From JADCRZ01 sp041751095 (GTDB taxonomy: Bacteria > Bacteroidota > Bacteroidia > Chitinophagales > Chitinophagaceae): 64,000 bases of DNA. The notes beneath the pieces were generated by a model. The model made no database searches and had not been told where the DNA came from. It was given only the letters and a program-made list of their open reading frames with translations. Both the position numbers and the translations under genes were made by a program. Shown piece by piece: positions 35,264 through 44,764 of the stretch. Within the stretch, counting starts at the first letter, position 1; every line of letters starts with the position of its first letter. The stretch lies in the NCBI GenBank assembly GCA_041751095.1, contig JBGSYC010000138.1:1-64000 (forward strand), given 5' to 3'.

Positions 35264-35905
35264 CTACGGAGCTAACCTTTCTACTTTCCAGCTACCATCC
35301 GGATTAAGCATATATTGAATTCTGTCGTGCAGGCGGTTTAGTCGCCCTTGCCAGAACTCAACACAAACCGGTTTCACCAGATAGCCACCCCAGTGCTCAG
35401 GCCTGGGAATAGCTTTATTTCCAAACTCTTGCTGAACTTCGTGCTCATTGGCTTCAAGCCATTGCCTGCTCTCTATTACCTGGCTTTGTGGCGAAGCCCA
35501 TGCTCCGATACGGCTTCCCGGTGGACGGCTGTTAAAATACGCGTCGCTATCCTGTTCAGTCAACTTTTCCACAACCCCGGTAATTCGTACCTGACGTTCA
35601 AGTTCTTTCCAGAAAAAAACCAGGCAGGCCCGCGGATTTTCCGATAGTTGCTGCCCTTTAAAACTATTGTAATTGGTAAAGAATGAAAAGCCCCTTTCGG
35701 AGAAGCCTTTTAATAACACGATTCGCGCAGAAGGCAGGCCGTCTGAAGAGGCAGTCGCCAGCGTCATTGCATTTACTTCAGCAATTTCAGACTGCAATGC
35801 TTCTTCCCACCAGGCTTGAAATTGCAAAACCGGATCGGCGGCAACATTGTTTTCTGAAAGAGATTGAAGCTGGTAATCTTTCCGGAGGTCAGCTATTGTA
35901 GGCAT
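35264..35905 (-). CDS. pdxH: Pyridoxamine 5'-phosphate oxidase
   Basis: A 213-aa FMN-dependent oxidase making pyridoxal 5'-phosphate, the last step of vitamin B6 salvage. Key blocks are ATASSDGLPSARIVLLKGF (FMN and substrate contacts), FFTNYNSFKGQQL, RQVRITGVVEKL, and the C-terminal FWQGRLNRLHDRIQY followed by WKVERLAP, the classic PNPOx end. Length and motifs are complete. It lies 29 bases from pyrH on the same strand. Confidence 0.96.
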   Translation of the reverse strand: MPTIADLRKDYQLQSLSENNVAADPVLQFQAWWEEALQSEIAEVNAMTLATASSDGLPSARIVLLKGFSERGFSFFTNYNSFKGQQLSENPRACLVFFWKELERQVRITGVVEKLTEQDSDAYFNSRPPGSRIGAWASPQSQVIESRQWLEANEHEVQQEFGNKAIPRPEHWGGYLVKPVCVEFWQGRLNRLHDRIQYMLNPDGSWKVERLAP

Positions 35906-35933
35906 AACAGGAATGATAAACTAAATTGTTCGG

Positions 35934-36689
35934 CTACATAACTCCCAAGGGAGCATCATATAAAACAGAAGACGTTTCACTCGTTACCAGGGTGCCAACA
36001 TCTTCACCCATGACAACCTTTAACAGGTTCCCTGGTTTATTCATATTGAATACGATAATGGGTAATTTGTTTTCCATGCACAGCGTGAAGGCAGTCATAT
36101 CCATCACTTTGAGGTTCCGCGTTATACATTCTGCAAATGAGATTTGCTGAAATTTGGTAGCAGTAAGATCCTTTTCGGGATCAGCGGTATAGATACCGTC
36201 TACACGGGTTCCCTTTAGTATTACCTCAGCCTTTATTTCAATCGCTCTTAGTGATCCTGCCGTATCGGTAGTGAAATATGGATTTCCGGTTCCTGCTCCA
36301 AAAATAACCACTCTTCCCTTTTCCAGGTGCCTCATAGCCCGTCTGCGGATATAAGGTTCGGCGATCTGTTCCATTTTTATAGCACTCTGCAGCCGCGTAT
36401 AAATTCCGGCCTTTTCCAATCCCGCCTGTACAGCCATACCATTGATTACTGTGGCCAGCATACCCATGTAATCGCCATGCGCCCTTTCAATACCTGTTTC
36501 AGCTTCATTCATGCCGCGGTATATGTTTCCACCGCCTATTACAATGGCAACCTCAACACCCGCTTCAATAACTGATTTTATTTCCTGTGCATATTTGGAA
36601 ATAACAGAAGAGTCAAGCCCGAAGCTTTTATTTCCCATCAGTGATTCACCGGAAAGCTTCAGCAGGATACGTTTATACATGGGTTGCAT
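35934..36689 (-). CDS. pyrH: UMP kinase
   Basis: A 251-aa hexameric nucleotide kinase of the amino-acid-kinase family, phosphorylating UMP to UDP. Motifs include YKRILLKLSGESLMG, AIVIGGGNIYRGMN (phosphate-binding Gly-rich loop), RAHGDYMGMLATVINGMA, FGAGTGNPYFTTDTAGSLRA, and VDGIYTADPEKDLTA. It follows tsf, the usual order tsf-pyrH. The ATG three codons in (36680) is an equally good start. Confidence 0.97.
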   Translation of the reverse strand: MQPMYKRILLKLSGESLMGNKSFGLDSSVISKYAQEIKSVIEAGVEVAIVIGGGNIYRGMNEAETGIERAHGDYMGMLATVINGMAVQAGLEKAGIYTRLQSAIKMEQIAEPYIRRRAMRHLEKGRVVIFGAGTGNPYFTTDTAGSLRAIEIKAEVILKGTRVDGIYTADPEKDLTATKFQQISFAECITRNLKVMDMTAFTLCMENKLPIIVFNMNKPGNLLKVVMGEDVGTLVTSETSSVLYDAPLGVM

Positions 36690-36842
36690 ACGCTCATATG
36701 GATTTTACATTCATCGGCTTTGAAACACGCCATCAATTGCTGTGCAAAGAAAAGGTTTTTTACCAATCTTTTCTCTCTGTAGGAAGTATAGCCCTGGAAT
36801 TTACCCCCGAAGGATTATACGTTTATTACAGTCTAAACAAAA

Positions 36843-36865
36843 AAAGGGAGCCAGAGGCTCCCCAA
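36843..36865 (-). terminator. Terminator downstream of tsf
   Basis: GGGAGCC (36846-36852) pairs with GGCTCCC (36856-36862) around AGA, with A-rich and T-rich flanks on the two strands, so it can act in either direction. It lies just after the tsf stop and splits tsf from pyrH. Confidence 0.75.
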
Positions 36866-36869
36866 AAAA

Positions 36870-37715
36870 TTATCCTAAAGCGACCCGCTTGAATTGAGTG
36901 ACCTTTAAATCTTTTTCTATAGTTTTCAGGTATTCACCCACACTTTTACTGCCATCCTTAACAAAGGCCTGTGCCGTAAGGGTTTGCTCTTTGAAGAACG
37001 AGTTAAGCTTCCCTTCGGCAATCTTAGCGATCATTTCGGCGGGCTTACCAGCCATTTTCGGGTCGGCGGATATCTGTTCGGTTACAATAGCCCTTTCTCT
37101 TTCAACCGTGTCGGCAGGAACGCTGTCTGAATCGACCGCCACCGGGTTCATTGCAGCGATTTGCATAGCTACATCTTTACCTGCCAGCAATGCTTCTTCC
37201 GTGTTCATGTTCAGTCCCACCAGCACGCCCATCCGGTATGAGCCGTGAATGTAAGCAGCCACGCCTTCAGATTCTATCTTCTCGAACCTGCTAACGCTGA
37301 TCTTTTCACCAATTTTGGCAACCTGGTCGTTTACTTTATCTGCAACGGTAGCACTATCCAACTTCAACGCATTAAGTTCGTCAAGGCTGTTTACATTGTT
37401 TGTCACCGCTACGTCCATAATAGATTGGGCAAAAGCAATAAACTCGGCATTTTTGCTCACGAAATCTGTTTCACATGCAAGGTTGATTATAAACCCCGTT
37501 TTGTTGTTGGCTGTCGTTTTTGCGATAACAACTCCTTCCTTTGCCTCACGATCGCCCCTCAATGCGGCAACTTTCTGACCCTTTTTTCTCAGGTAATCGA
37601 TTGCGGCTTCAAAATCACCATTGCTTTCAACGAGAGCTTTGCGACAATCCATCATTCCCGCACCGGTTTGCTGCCGTAATTTATTTATTTCTGCAGCAGT
37701 AATATTTACAGACAT
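36870..37715 (-). CDS. tsf: Translation elongation factor Ts
   Basis: A 281-aa guanine-exchange factor for EF-Tu. The N-terminal UBA-like domain reads AAEINKLRQQTGAGMMDCRK, with ALVESNGDFEAAIDYLRKKG after it; the core has ETDFVSKNAEFIAFA and the repeat HGSYRMGVLVGLN. Length and motifs fit. It lies 332 bases downstream of rpsB. Confidence 0.97.
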   Translation of the reverse strand: MSVNITAAEINKLRQQTGAGMMDCRKALVESNGDFEAAIDYLRKKGQKVAALRGDREAKEGVVIAKTTANNKTGFIINLACETDFVSKNAEFIAFAQSIMDVAVTNNVNSLDELNALKLDSATVADKVNDQVAKIGEKISVSRFEKIESEGVAAYIHGSYRMGVLVGLNMNTEEALLAGKDVAMQIAAMNPVAVDSDSVPADTVERERAIVTEQISADPKMAGKPAEMIAKIAEGKLNSFFKEQTLTAQAFVKDGSKSVGEYLKTIEKDLKVTQFKRVALG

Positions 37716-38047
37716 GCTTGTATCGTTTTATTTTTGATAAGAAGGTTTATTTTCTTATTGATTGTTCCTTTAAAATGATCCGGGGTATTGTTATACAAAA
37801 CGCTTATGGAAACATACAGACATCCAGCTAAGCATCAGGCTGTGGCTTGAAAATAAAGCCGACGCAACCGCTTGATAACCCTGTTTTATGTGTCTAACTA
37901 CTGATCAGGTCAGTGAAAACCATTATACATCTGCTTAGAAAAGTCATAGCGATCAAACAGTCATGCGTATGATATAGGAACTGCCTGACAACAAACCAGA
38001 CATTTTAAAGACCTCATATCGTCAATTCCTAAATCAGGTACCAGTCT
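37716..38047. other. rpsB-tsf intergenic region
   Basis: About 330 bases, longer than usual between these two genes. No ORF, terminator or promoter consensus was recognised; it may hold a tsf promoter. Confidence 0.4.
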
Positions 38048-38971
38048 TTAACGTCCACCACCTGGCCTGCGGTTTCCGCCGCCGCCAGCACCAGGACCAG
38101 AAGACCTGCGTCTTTGAGGACCACCAGTTCCTCCGGGACCGCCAGCGCCAGGGCCACCCTGGCCTCTGCCTCTTCCACCCCGGGCGCGGGCCGCTTCAGC
38201 CTCTGCTTCAGCCTGCAACCGCGCCGCTTTCTTTTCGTTCTCATCACCCACTTCCTCCACGTCCTCTTCTTTTGAAGCCTGCCTTTCAGCAAGCCCTTCA
38301 GCAATAGCTGCGGTTATATAGTTAGTGATAATCGAAATAGATTTTGTAGCGTCATCGTTTGCAGGAATCGCAAAATCCACCTTGTTCGGATCGCAATTGG
38401 TATCAACCATGCCGAACGTGCCGATGCCTAAACGTTTGGCTTCAGACAAAGCAATATGTTCATGCCCTATATCAACAATAAATAAAGCTGCAGGCACGCG
38501 TCCTAACTGGGAAATTCCACCCAACACTTTTTCCATCTTCTCCCTATCGCGGCTGAGGGTAAGTCGTTCCTTTTTTGTGATATTATCAAATGAACCATCA
38601 CCGAGCATTTTTTCAATGCTCTGCATTTTTTTTACACTCTTTCGAACCGTATTAAAGTTTGTAAGCATGCCGCCAAGCCATCTTTCAGTGACATAAGGCA
38701 TATTCACTTTTTGCGCGCATTCAGTTACAATCTCTTTTGATTGTTTCTTCGTAGCCACAAACATGATCTTCTTACCGCTTTTGGCAATTTGCTTTAAGGC
38801 AGCAGCCGCCTCCTGCAAAGCTTCAGTCGTTTTATTCAGGTCAATGATGTGAATACCTTTTTTCTCGGCAAAGATGTATGGAAGCATTTTAGGATTCCAC
38901 TTCTTTTTCAGGTGACCGAAGTGTACACCTGCTTCCAACAACTGTTGCTGTAACGAAGTATTTTGTTCCAT
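38048..38971 (-). CDS. rpsB: 30S ribosomal protein S2 with Gly/Arg-rich tail
   Basis: The first 235 or so residues are a normal uS2: QQLLEAGVHFGHLKKKWNPK, then GIHIIDLNKTTEAL, ATKKQSKEIV, RWLGGMLTNFNTVRKSV and AKRLGIGTFGMVDTNCDP. After it comes an unusual 70-residue extension: an acidic segment (EEDVEEVGDENEKK), an Ala/Glu helix and a Gly/Arg/Pro tail with RGGRGRGQGG and GGGNRRPGG. Such a tail could contact rRNA or other factors. Confidence 0.96.
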   Translation of the reverse strand: MEQNTSLQQQLLEAGVHFGHLKKKWNPKMLPYIFAEKKGIHIIDLNKTTEALQEAAAALKQIAKSGKKIMFVATKKQSKEIVTECAQKVNMPYVTERWLGGMLTNFNTVRKSVKKMQSIEKMLGDGSFDNITKKERLTLSRDREKMEKVLGGISQLGRVPAALFIVDIGHEHIALSEAKRLGIGTFGMVDTNCDPNKVDFAIPANDDATKSISIITNYITAAIAEGLAERQASKEEDVEEVGDENEKKAARLQAEAEAEAARARGGRGRGQGGPGAGGPGGTGGPQRRRSSGPGAGGGGNRRPGGGR

Positions 38972-39064
38972 TTTATATCTGCGTTTTGCTAGGAGCGTTC
39001 ACTATCAGCGTTAAACTTTTAGCAACAGCATTTAGCGTTTGAATAAATTATGAGCCGGTGAGAA

Positions 39065-39454
39065 TTAACGTTTAGAGAACTGGAAGCTTTTCCTTGCCTT
39101 TTTGCGACCCGGTTTCTTGCGTTCAACCGATCTGGGGTCCCGTCTCAACAAGCCGGCAGCTTTTAATACGGGCCTTAGTTCAGGGTTCACCTCAAGCAGG
39201 GCTCTTGCGATGCCAAGCTTGGCAGCTTCTGCCTGACCTTTCACTCCACCACCCGCAGCATTAATCTTTATATCGTATTTATCAGTAGCCTCGATCGTTT
39301 TTAAAGGAAGCTCCACCTGGTTTTGCAAATAGACCAAAGGAAAATACACTTTGTAATCTTTGTCATTTACGATAATTTTCCCTTCGCCTTTGCTCAGGAA
39401 GATCCGGGTTACCGCTTCCTTACGACGTCCTACAGCATTTTTTTGTTTTTCCAT
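39065..39454 (-). CDS. rpsI: 30S ribosomal protein S9
   Basis: A 129-aa uS9. The conserved start NAVGRRKEAVTRIFLSKGEG, middle AAGGGVKGQAEAAKLGIARA and the basic C-terminal ERKKPGRKKARKSFQFSKR tail that reaches the P-site tRNA are all present. It follows rplM by 31 bases on the same strand, the usual pair. Confidence 0.97.
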   Translation of the reverse strand: MEKQKNAVGRRKEAVTRIFLSKGEGKIIVNDKDYKVYFPLVYLQNQVELPLKTIEATDKYDIKINAAGGGVKGQAEAAKLGIARALLEVNPELRPVLKAAGLLRRDPRSVERKKPGRKKARKSFQFSKR

Positions 39455-39485
39455 TTATAGATGTTTTACCTGGAAGTGATAAGGG

Positions 39486-39929
39486 TTAAAAAGTAAGTAC
39501 CTGCGGTTTTTGAGCGCCATGCTGATGCTCGTTTCCGGCGTACACAAATAGTTTTTTGAACATTTTACGTCCTAACCGGTTTTTTGGAAGCATTCCCTTT
39601 ATGGCTCTTTCGATAAGCGCGTCAGGCCTTCGTCTTAATAAATTCTGTGCTGATTCGGCTTTCTGGCCGCCGGGAAATCCCGAATAGGTTAGATACATCT
39701 TATCTTCCATCTTGTTCCCGGTAAAAACAATTTTGTCGGCATTGATCACGATTACAAAATCCCCGCAATCAACATGGGGAGTGTAATAAACCTTGTTTTT
39801 ACCCCTAAGTACAGCGGCAATCCTGGCACACATGCGTCCTACGGTTTGATTAGTACCGTCTACAACATACCAGTTGCGTTGCACGGTAGCCTCGTTCGCA
39901 TGTTTAGTTGTGAAATGTAATTTACTCAT
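39486..39929 (-). CDS. rplM: 50S ribosomal protein L13
   Basis: A 147-aa uL13. Blocks include WYVVDGTNQTVGRMCARIAA, YYTPHVDCGDFVIVINADKI, YSGFPGG and RAIKGMLPKNRLGRKMFKKL. It is the first gene of the rplM-rpsI-rpsB-tsf unit and has a TAnnTTTG box upstream. Confidence 0.97.
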   Translation of the reverse strand: MSKLHFTTKHANEATVQRNWYVVDGTNQTVGRMCARIAAVLRGKNKVYYTPHVDCGDFVIVINADKIVFTGNKMEDKMYLTYSGFPGGQKAESAQNLLRRRPDALIERAIKGMLPKNRLGRKMFKKLFVYAGNEHQHGAQKPQVLTF

Positions 39930-39983
39930 GATGTCTGTTTTAAATGATACCGGCGCTATCCCGCCTGCATAGAATTAAGGGCG

Positions 39984-39991
39984 CAAAGGTA
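39984..39991 (-). promoter_or_regulatory. Bacteroidota -7 box (TACCTTTG) for rplM
   Basis: On the minus strand TACCTTTG lies 54 bases upstream of the rplM ATG. A TTTG about 21 bases further upstream can serve as the -33 element. Confidence 0.6.
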
Positions 39992-40392
39992 TATTTATCA
40001 CATGACACAGACCAAATATTTTAGATATTTTTTACAAGCACCTTTATAAGGCCCTAATAATCAGTAAAAAAATATCTCTCTGCGTATCATCACTGACTAA
40101 AGCAGCATGGATTTACATAAATTTCGGCGTATATCACTCTACATTATTAAGCGGTCAAATCAAATTGACTCACCGTGTGTGCTAAATTGAGAAGAGAATA
40201 ACTGATTGAACAGGTCTTCTGGCGCAGTTGGATTTCGGAAATCCGGGCGTATGGGGAGAAGTCATTGATAGCCAAAGAAAAGGCACATGGAGGATTTTAG
40301 ACGGTATGTATTTTTTGACTCCCAAAATGAAAACTTACTCCCAATAGGGGATGGAAAAGGGGTAAACTCACCCGGTTTTATAGGTAAATCAT

Positions 40393-40482
40393 TCTGGCAT
40401 GCCATTCGCAAACATCACATCAGGTTTTTCATAGGATATTGGATTTAAACGGGCCTGGATTTCTATCCTGGGCCCTTTTTTA
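40393..40482. repeat. Hairpin element, copy 1 (partial)
   Basis: First of seven copies of an element with the shared stretch CATCAGGTTTTTCATAGGAT and a hairpin at 40451-40475 (GGGCCTGGAT/ATCCTGGGCCC) followed by T residues. This copy lacks the left 50 bases present in the others. Before it, about 40210-40350, a plus-strand fragment (GNPGVWGEVIDSQRKGTWRI) looks like an unidentified gene scrap. Confidence 0.75.
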
Positions 40483-40740
40483 TTTGTTATAAGAAAATAT
40501 CGCTTTCCTGGTAGGTCTCTTCACGCCAGGTTTTATTGGGATAAGCGGCCAAATCCCACCATTCGTCATAGCTATGCCATCATAAAATTAATCCCCCTCC
40601 CTAAACCTGCTGGAGCTTTAACCTTCGGCCTTACCCCCTCCTGCTTAAAGCCGCTGTTCTCCCCTTTTGATATCACTGGCTCCAACTGGTTACCGGCAAC
40701 ACTTTGAATTTTCCAGAAATAAAACCTTTTTTCCCGTTTC

Positions 40741-40872
40741 GGGATGAAGTCATGCATTTACAGGCTAATCCGTGCATAAAATTATCTGGCATTCCATTAG
40801 CCATCATCACATCAGGTTTTTCATAGGATATTGGATAAAACGGGCCTGGATTTCTATCCTGGGCCCTTTTTT
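40741..40872. repeat. Hairpin element, copy 2
   Basis: Near-full copy with hairpin at 40842-40866 and T-tract. The minus-strand micro-ORF (MANGMPDNFMHGLACK) is broken by a one-base deletion. Confidence 0.85.
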
Positions 40873-41081
40873 ATTTTTATAGAACTATGGCTTCCTGGTA
40901 AGCCTCTTTACGACAGGTTCTAGTATAAGCGACCATTTCTGCTCCATTAGTCATAACACTGAAATCATGAAGTTAATCTCCCTCCTTCACGTGGTGGAGG
41001 TCGCATTTGTTTTGATTACCGGCTCCGGCTGCTTATCGGCAACACCCTGAATTTCCAGAAATAAAATCTTTTTCCAGCTTA

Positions 41082-41216
41082 GGGATGAAGTCATGCCATT
41101 TACAGGCTAATCCGTGTATAAAATTATCTGGCATTCCTTTAGCCTTCATCATATCAGGTTTTTCATAGGATATTGGATTTAAAACGGGCCTGGATTTCTA
41201 TCCTGGGCCCTTTTTT
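41082..41216. repeat. Hairpin element, copy 3
   Basis: Full copy, hairpin at 41186-41210. The minus-strand micro-ORF reads MMKAKGMPDNFIHGLACK and continues with WHDFIPKLEK. Confidence 0.85.
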
Positions 41217-41474
41217 ATTTTTTAGAGATATGGCTTTCCTGGTAAGCCTCTTCACGCCAGGTTCTACTGGTATAAGCGGCCCGTTCTCCGCTCCATTGGT
41301 CATAGCTCTGCAATTATGAAATTAATCTTCCTTCCATCACCTGTGAGCTTTAACTCCGGTCTGCCCCCCCATGCTCAAAGCCGCTGTTCTTCCCCCTTTG
41401 ACGTGATCACTCGCTCCAACTGCTTATCGGCAACATCCTGAATTTCCCAGAAATAACATCTTTTTTCCAGTTTA

Positions 41475-41607
41475 GGGATGAAGTCATGCCATCTACAGGC
41501 TAATCCGTGTATAAAATTATCTGGCATTCCTTTAGCCTTCATCATATCAGGTTTTTCATAGGATATTGGATAAAACGGGCCTGGATTTCTATCCTGGGCC
41601 CTTTTTT
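41475..41607. repeat. Hairpin element, copy 4
   Basis: Full copy, hairpin at 41577-41601. The micro-ORF reads MMKAKGMPDNFIHGLACR and runs on into FIPKLEKRCYFWEIQDVADK. On the far side of the hairpin the minus strand ends in a PFNLT tail shared with copies 5 and 6. Confidence 0.85.
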
Positions 41608-41897
41608 ATTTTAGGTAAGGTTGAATGGTATGATGATGCTAATATTTATTCATTAATAAAAAAATTAGTGTTGCTGATGAAACGTAAGGCTTTCTACAGT
41701 TGTATGCAGCCTGAGCATAGCCTCCAGATATTGTATGCTCTGTATTGGGAAATCAGTCGCGCTATAGCGCTATAGGCGGTTAAAAGAATTGAAAATAGGA
41801 ATAAAGCAATCATTAGGGTGATAACTCCGATAGTTAAACGCCAAATCAGTAGATACTATCTTAGAAAGGAAAAAAGAAAGATTGCAGGGATAACAAA

Positions 41898-41926
41898 AAA
41901 GCCGGAGAGAAAGGTGCTCCGGCTTT
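41898..41926 (-). terminator. Rho-independent terminator of the DUF11 gene
   Basis: AAAGCCGGAG (41898-41907) pairs with CTCCGGCTTT (41917-41926); on the minus strand it is followed by T residues. Confidence 0.85.
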
Positions 41927-41949
41927 CAAAGATAATTCAATCAGCTACG

Positions 41950-44352
41950 TTATAGTTTTAGTATTAACAGGGTTGCTTTTTTGGTTCCCTGTACTGCTTC
42001 AGCCAGGTAAACACCGTTACGGTAAGAAGCTCCGATTTGTACCATTGAATTAGATTGTACACTTTTGCTTTCCACTAACTTTCCTGTTATATCATAAATG
42101 TTTACAGTAATTTTTTCGCGTGTATTGCTGCTGGTAATACTTAGGATAAAGTAGGAATGAGTTGGGTTCGGTGTGGCTTTTAAGCTCAAGGTATAATCTT
42201 CAGGAGTACTGCAACTGCCTAACCGGGAACCAGCTTTAAGAAGCGGGGCTACAGCACTTGCATAAACACAACTGGTAAATGAGTTTCCAAATTTATCAGG
42301 AAGAACACTACAGACTTTTACTTTATTTCCACATCTTACATCTACTACCTTTATTACTTTTCCTGCTGACACTTGTTTACATCCTAAAGCATCGGTAACG
42401 GTAACAGTATAAGCCGAAGTCGTGGCAGGACTTACCTTGACAGAAGCCGTTGTAGCGCCATTAGACCATGAGTAGGTGTAGGGAGGAGTACCGCCGCTCA
42501 CAGTAGCCGTAAGCGTAATTTTAGAAGCAGGAGCATAGCCAGGATAAACCGTATTCGGATTAACACCCGTATTTAAAGCAGCAGTATCCGGTATATTAAC
42601 TGTGATTGGGCTATTAACCGTAACCCTGGTTTGACAACTGGTGGTATTATTACTGCTGTCTCTTACCGTCCAGGTTATAGTACTGAGGCCCGTATTAAAG
42701 AGGCCACTGGCATTATCTCCTGTTCCGCTTCTGTTAGTAGCGCCACTAATAGTATAGCCGATACCTGCAGTACGACAATTATCAGTAGCCACTAACCGGG
42801 GGATGGAGTACGTGCCACTGCTGTTGCCACAAAAGGCGGGTACAACAGGACAAGAGGTAATCCTTGGTGGCAGTGTATCTCTAACGGTAATAGTAAAAGT
42901 ACAAGTCTGCCCGGCACTGGTGTTTATCCTAACCGTTGTAGTACCTAAACCAAATAAAGACCCGGACGCAGGCGTAGCTGTCACAGAGCCGCAGTTTCCC
43001 GAAATGGTAGGAAATGGAAAATTTACTACTGCACCACATTGGCCAGCGCTAATAAAAGTGGTAATATTAGCCGGGCAAATCAGGCTACAGGAAGTTGCGA
43101 TAACATTGGCGCTTGTCTGGAAGGAATTATTAGGAGGAACAGGATCTATATTAGCGCTCGTTATCGAAGCTACATTGTTGATCACGTTAATATTGTTTAG
43201 GTTATCAGGGGCTCTGGTCACCAAGGTAAATGTTGCGCTGGCGCCGTTTTCAAGCAATGGAATTGCTGCTGAAACCAACCCCGTGTTGCCTGCCGGAGGA
43301 GTAGTGACTACCCATCCCGGAGGTGCTGAAAAAGAGACAAAGGTTGTGCCTTGTTGAAGGCCATCATTCAAAACTACGTTCCGGGCATCGTTGGGCCCGT
43401 TGTTTTTTACCGTAATGGTATAAGTTAACATTCCACCGGCACTTACTGTCGCCGGGCCTGTTTTAATTAGGGAAAGGTCGGCCGGCAGGGGAGAAATTAC
43501 TCTTGTACTGAATATTGAAAAATTATTATTTTGGTTCATATCTATAGTGGCACTTGTTGCAGACGCTACATTTGTGATGAAAGTTCCAAGGGGAGCATTG
43601 CTACCCACGTTTGCTATTAGGGTAAATGCCGCTGCCGCACCAGGAAGCAGTATAGGTACGGAAGCAGTAATGATACCATTAGAACCCACCGGTGGAGTAG
43701 TAACCGTCCAGCCAACCGGCGCTGAAAGTGATACGAAAGTGGTGCCTGAGGGCAAGATATCAGCTAAGGACACAGAGGTTTGAGGTTCGAGCCCGATGTT
43801 TACCACCTGTATAGTATAAAACAGATTACCACCACCGGCATTCAAAGTAGGGAACCCTCTTTTGATTACAGCTAAGTCAAAGGGTGGTACAACAGCCACA
43901 GAAGTAAAAGCCCCCGAGAAGTTGTTTGTTTGATTAGGATCAGGCGTAGAACTTGATATGGTGAGTGTATTGGAAAGTCCTGTACCTGGAGGGACACTAC
44001 TGCCTACATTTACTACCAGCGTAAAAGTTTGCATGGCTCCCGGGGGAAGCACAGGTATGGTTGCCAATACAGGAGCATTGACGCCTACAACAGGGGTTAT
44101 TGCATTCCATCCTGCCGGAGCAGTAAAGGACACAAATGTCGTTGCAGTAGGCAAATTGTCGGTGAGGTTTACATTCGTTGCGCTGCCCGGCCCGTAATTT
44201 ACCACCTGAATAGTATAGGTTAAATTACGATTCGGGCTTATTGTCGTCGTAGCTGTTTTATTAACAGCAATATCTGACTGTGCCCGTAAGAAGAAGGGCA
44301 GGAAAATAGAAGTGAAAAGCACGAAGCAGTTAGAGTGTAGTTTTGTTCTCAT
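41950..44352 (-). CDS. Secreted DUF11/HYR repeat protein with T9SS sorting domain
   Basis: An 800-aa surface or secreted adhesin-like protein. The signal peptide (FVLFTSIFLPFFLRAQ) is followed by three DUF11 repeats of about 130 residues, each with a motif like LTYTIQVVNYGPGSATNVNL and TTFVSFTAPAGW. Next come an HYR-like Cys-rich module (CPANITTFISAGQCGAVVNF), an Ig-like segment (TDNCRTAGIGYTISGA) and a SprB-type repeat (PYTYSWSNGATTASV). The end is a type A T9SS sorting domain (LKATPNPTHSYFILSI, then IYDITGKLVESKSV). It has its own terminator and lies intact within the decayed cassette array. Confidence 0.93.
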   Translation of the reverse strand: MRTKLHSNCFVLFTSIFLPFFLRAQSDIAVNKTATTTISPNRNLTYTIQVVNYGPGSATNVNLTDNLPTATTFVSFTAPAGWNAITPVVGVNAPVLATIPVLPPGAMQTFTLVVNVGSSVPPGTGLSNTLTISSSTPDPNQTNNFSGAFTSVAVVPPFDLAVIKRGFPTLNAGGGNLFYTIQVVNIGLEPQTSVSLADILPSGTTFVSLSAPVGWTVTTPPVGSNGIITASVPILLPGAAAAFTLIANVGSNAPLGTFITNVASATSATIDMNQNNNFSIFSTRVISPLPADLSLIKTGPATVSAGGMLTYTITVKNNGPNDARNVVLNDGLQQGTTFVSFSAPPGWVVTTPPAGNTGLVSAAIPLLENGASATFTLVTRAPDNLNNINVINNVASITSANIDPVPPNNSFQTSANVIATSCSLICPANITTFISAGQCGAVVNFPFPTISGNCGSVTATPASGSLFGLGTTTVRINTSAGQTCTFTITVRDTLPPRITSCPVVPAFCGNSSGTYSIPRLVATDNCRTAGIGYTISGATNRSGTGDNASGLFNTGLSTITWTVRDSSNNTTSCQTRVTVNSPITVNIPDTAALNTGVNPNTVYPGYAPASKITLTATVSGGTPPYTYSWSNGATTASVKVSPATTSAYTVTVTDALGCKQVSAGKVIKVVDVRCGNKVKVCSVLPDKFGNSFTSCVYASAVAPLLKAGSRLGSCSTPEDYTLSLKATPNPTHSYFILSITSSNTREKITVNIYDITGKLVESKSVQSNSMVQIGASYRNGVYLAEAVQGTKKATLLILKL

Positions 44353-44764
44353 GTGAAAACAGTTAGTAATGAATAATATGATTTTAATCCTTATTCGAAG
44401 GGCAGGATTATAGAAATTTAAAGGGGTAGATTAAATGGAGAAGGTCAGGATGTAAATAGGGCAGTAATTAAGAGGTTTCCTTAAAGCTACCTTTTTGTCT
44501 AAATGAAATTATCATTTTTGCCTAAATAAAGCAAAGAAGCATTGATTTATTTTCAACTGTTTCAAACAAAAAAGGTAGTCTATGGGCTACTCCTATTAAT
44601 AAAGGGAAGAAAGGCATCGGGGGCTTACAGGAACCGAAAGCAGCTTTATAAAAAGGCTCTCTTATACCCAATACAAAAGACACACCTAAAAGAATTTGTA
44701 AATAACGAGCAGCCGCAGACTAAAAAACCTCTCTTTGTGGATAGCAAGCTTTTCAAATACCTGC

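Larger units (their letters stand above)
40485..41474 (-). pseudogene. Tandem coding remnants between hairpin elements
   Basis: Between element copies 1-4 the minus strand carries three related, broken coding stretches. Just upstream of each hairpin a frame ends in a similar tail: AYPNKTWREETYQES at about 40540, AYTRTCRKEAYQEA near 40930 and AYTSRTWREEAYQES near 41270. Past each hairpin the frame with HDFIP, then FYFWKIQ and QLEPVI appears. Spacing between hairpins is 391, 344 and 391 bases, so this is a tandem duplication of one unit. No family is recognised. Confidence 0.5.
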
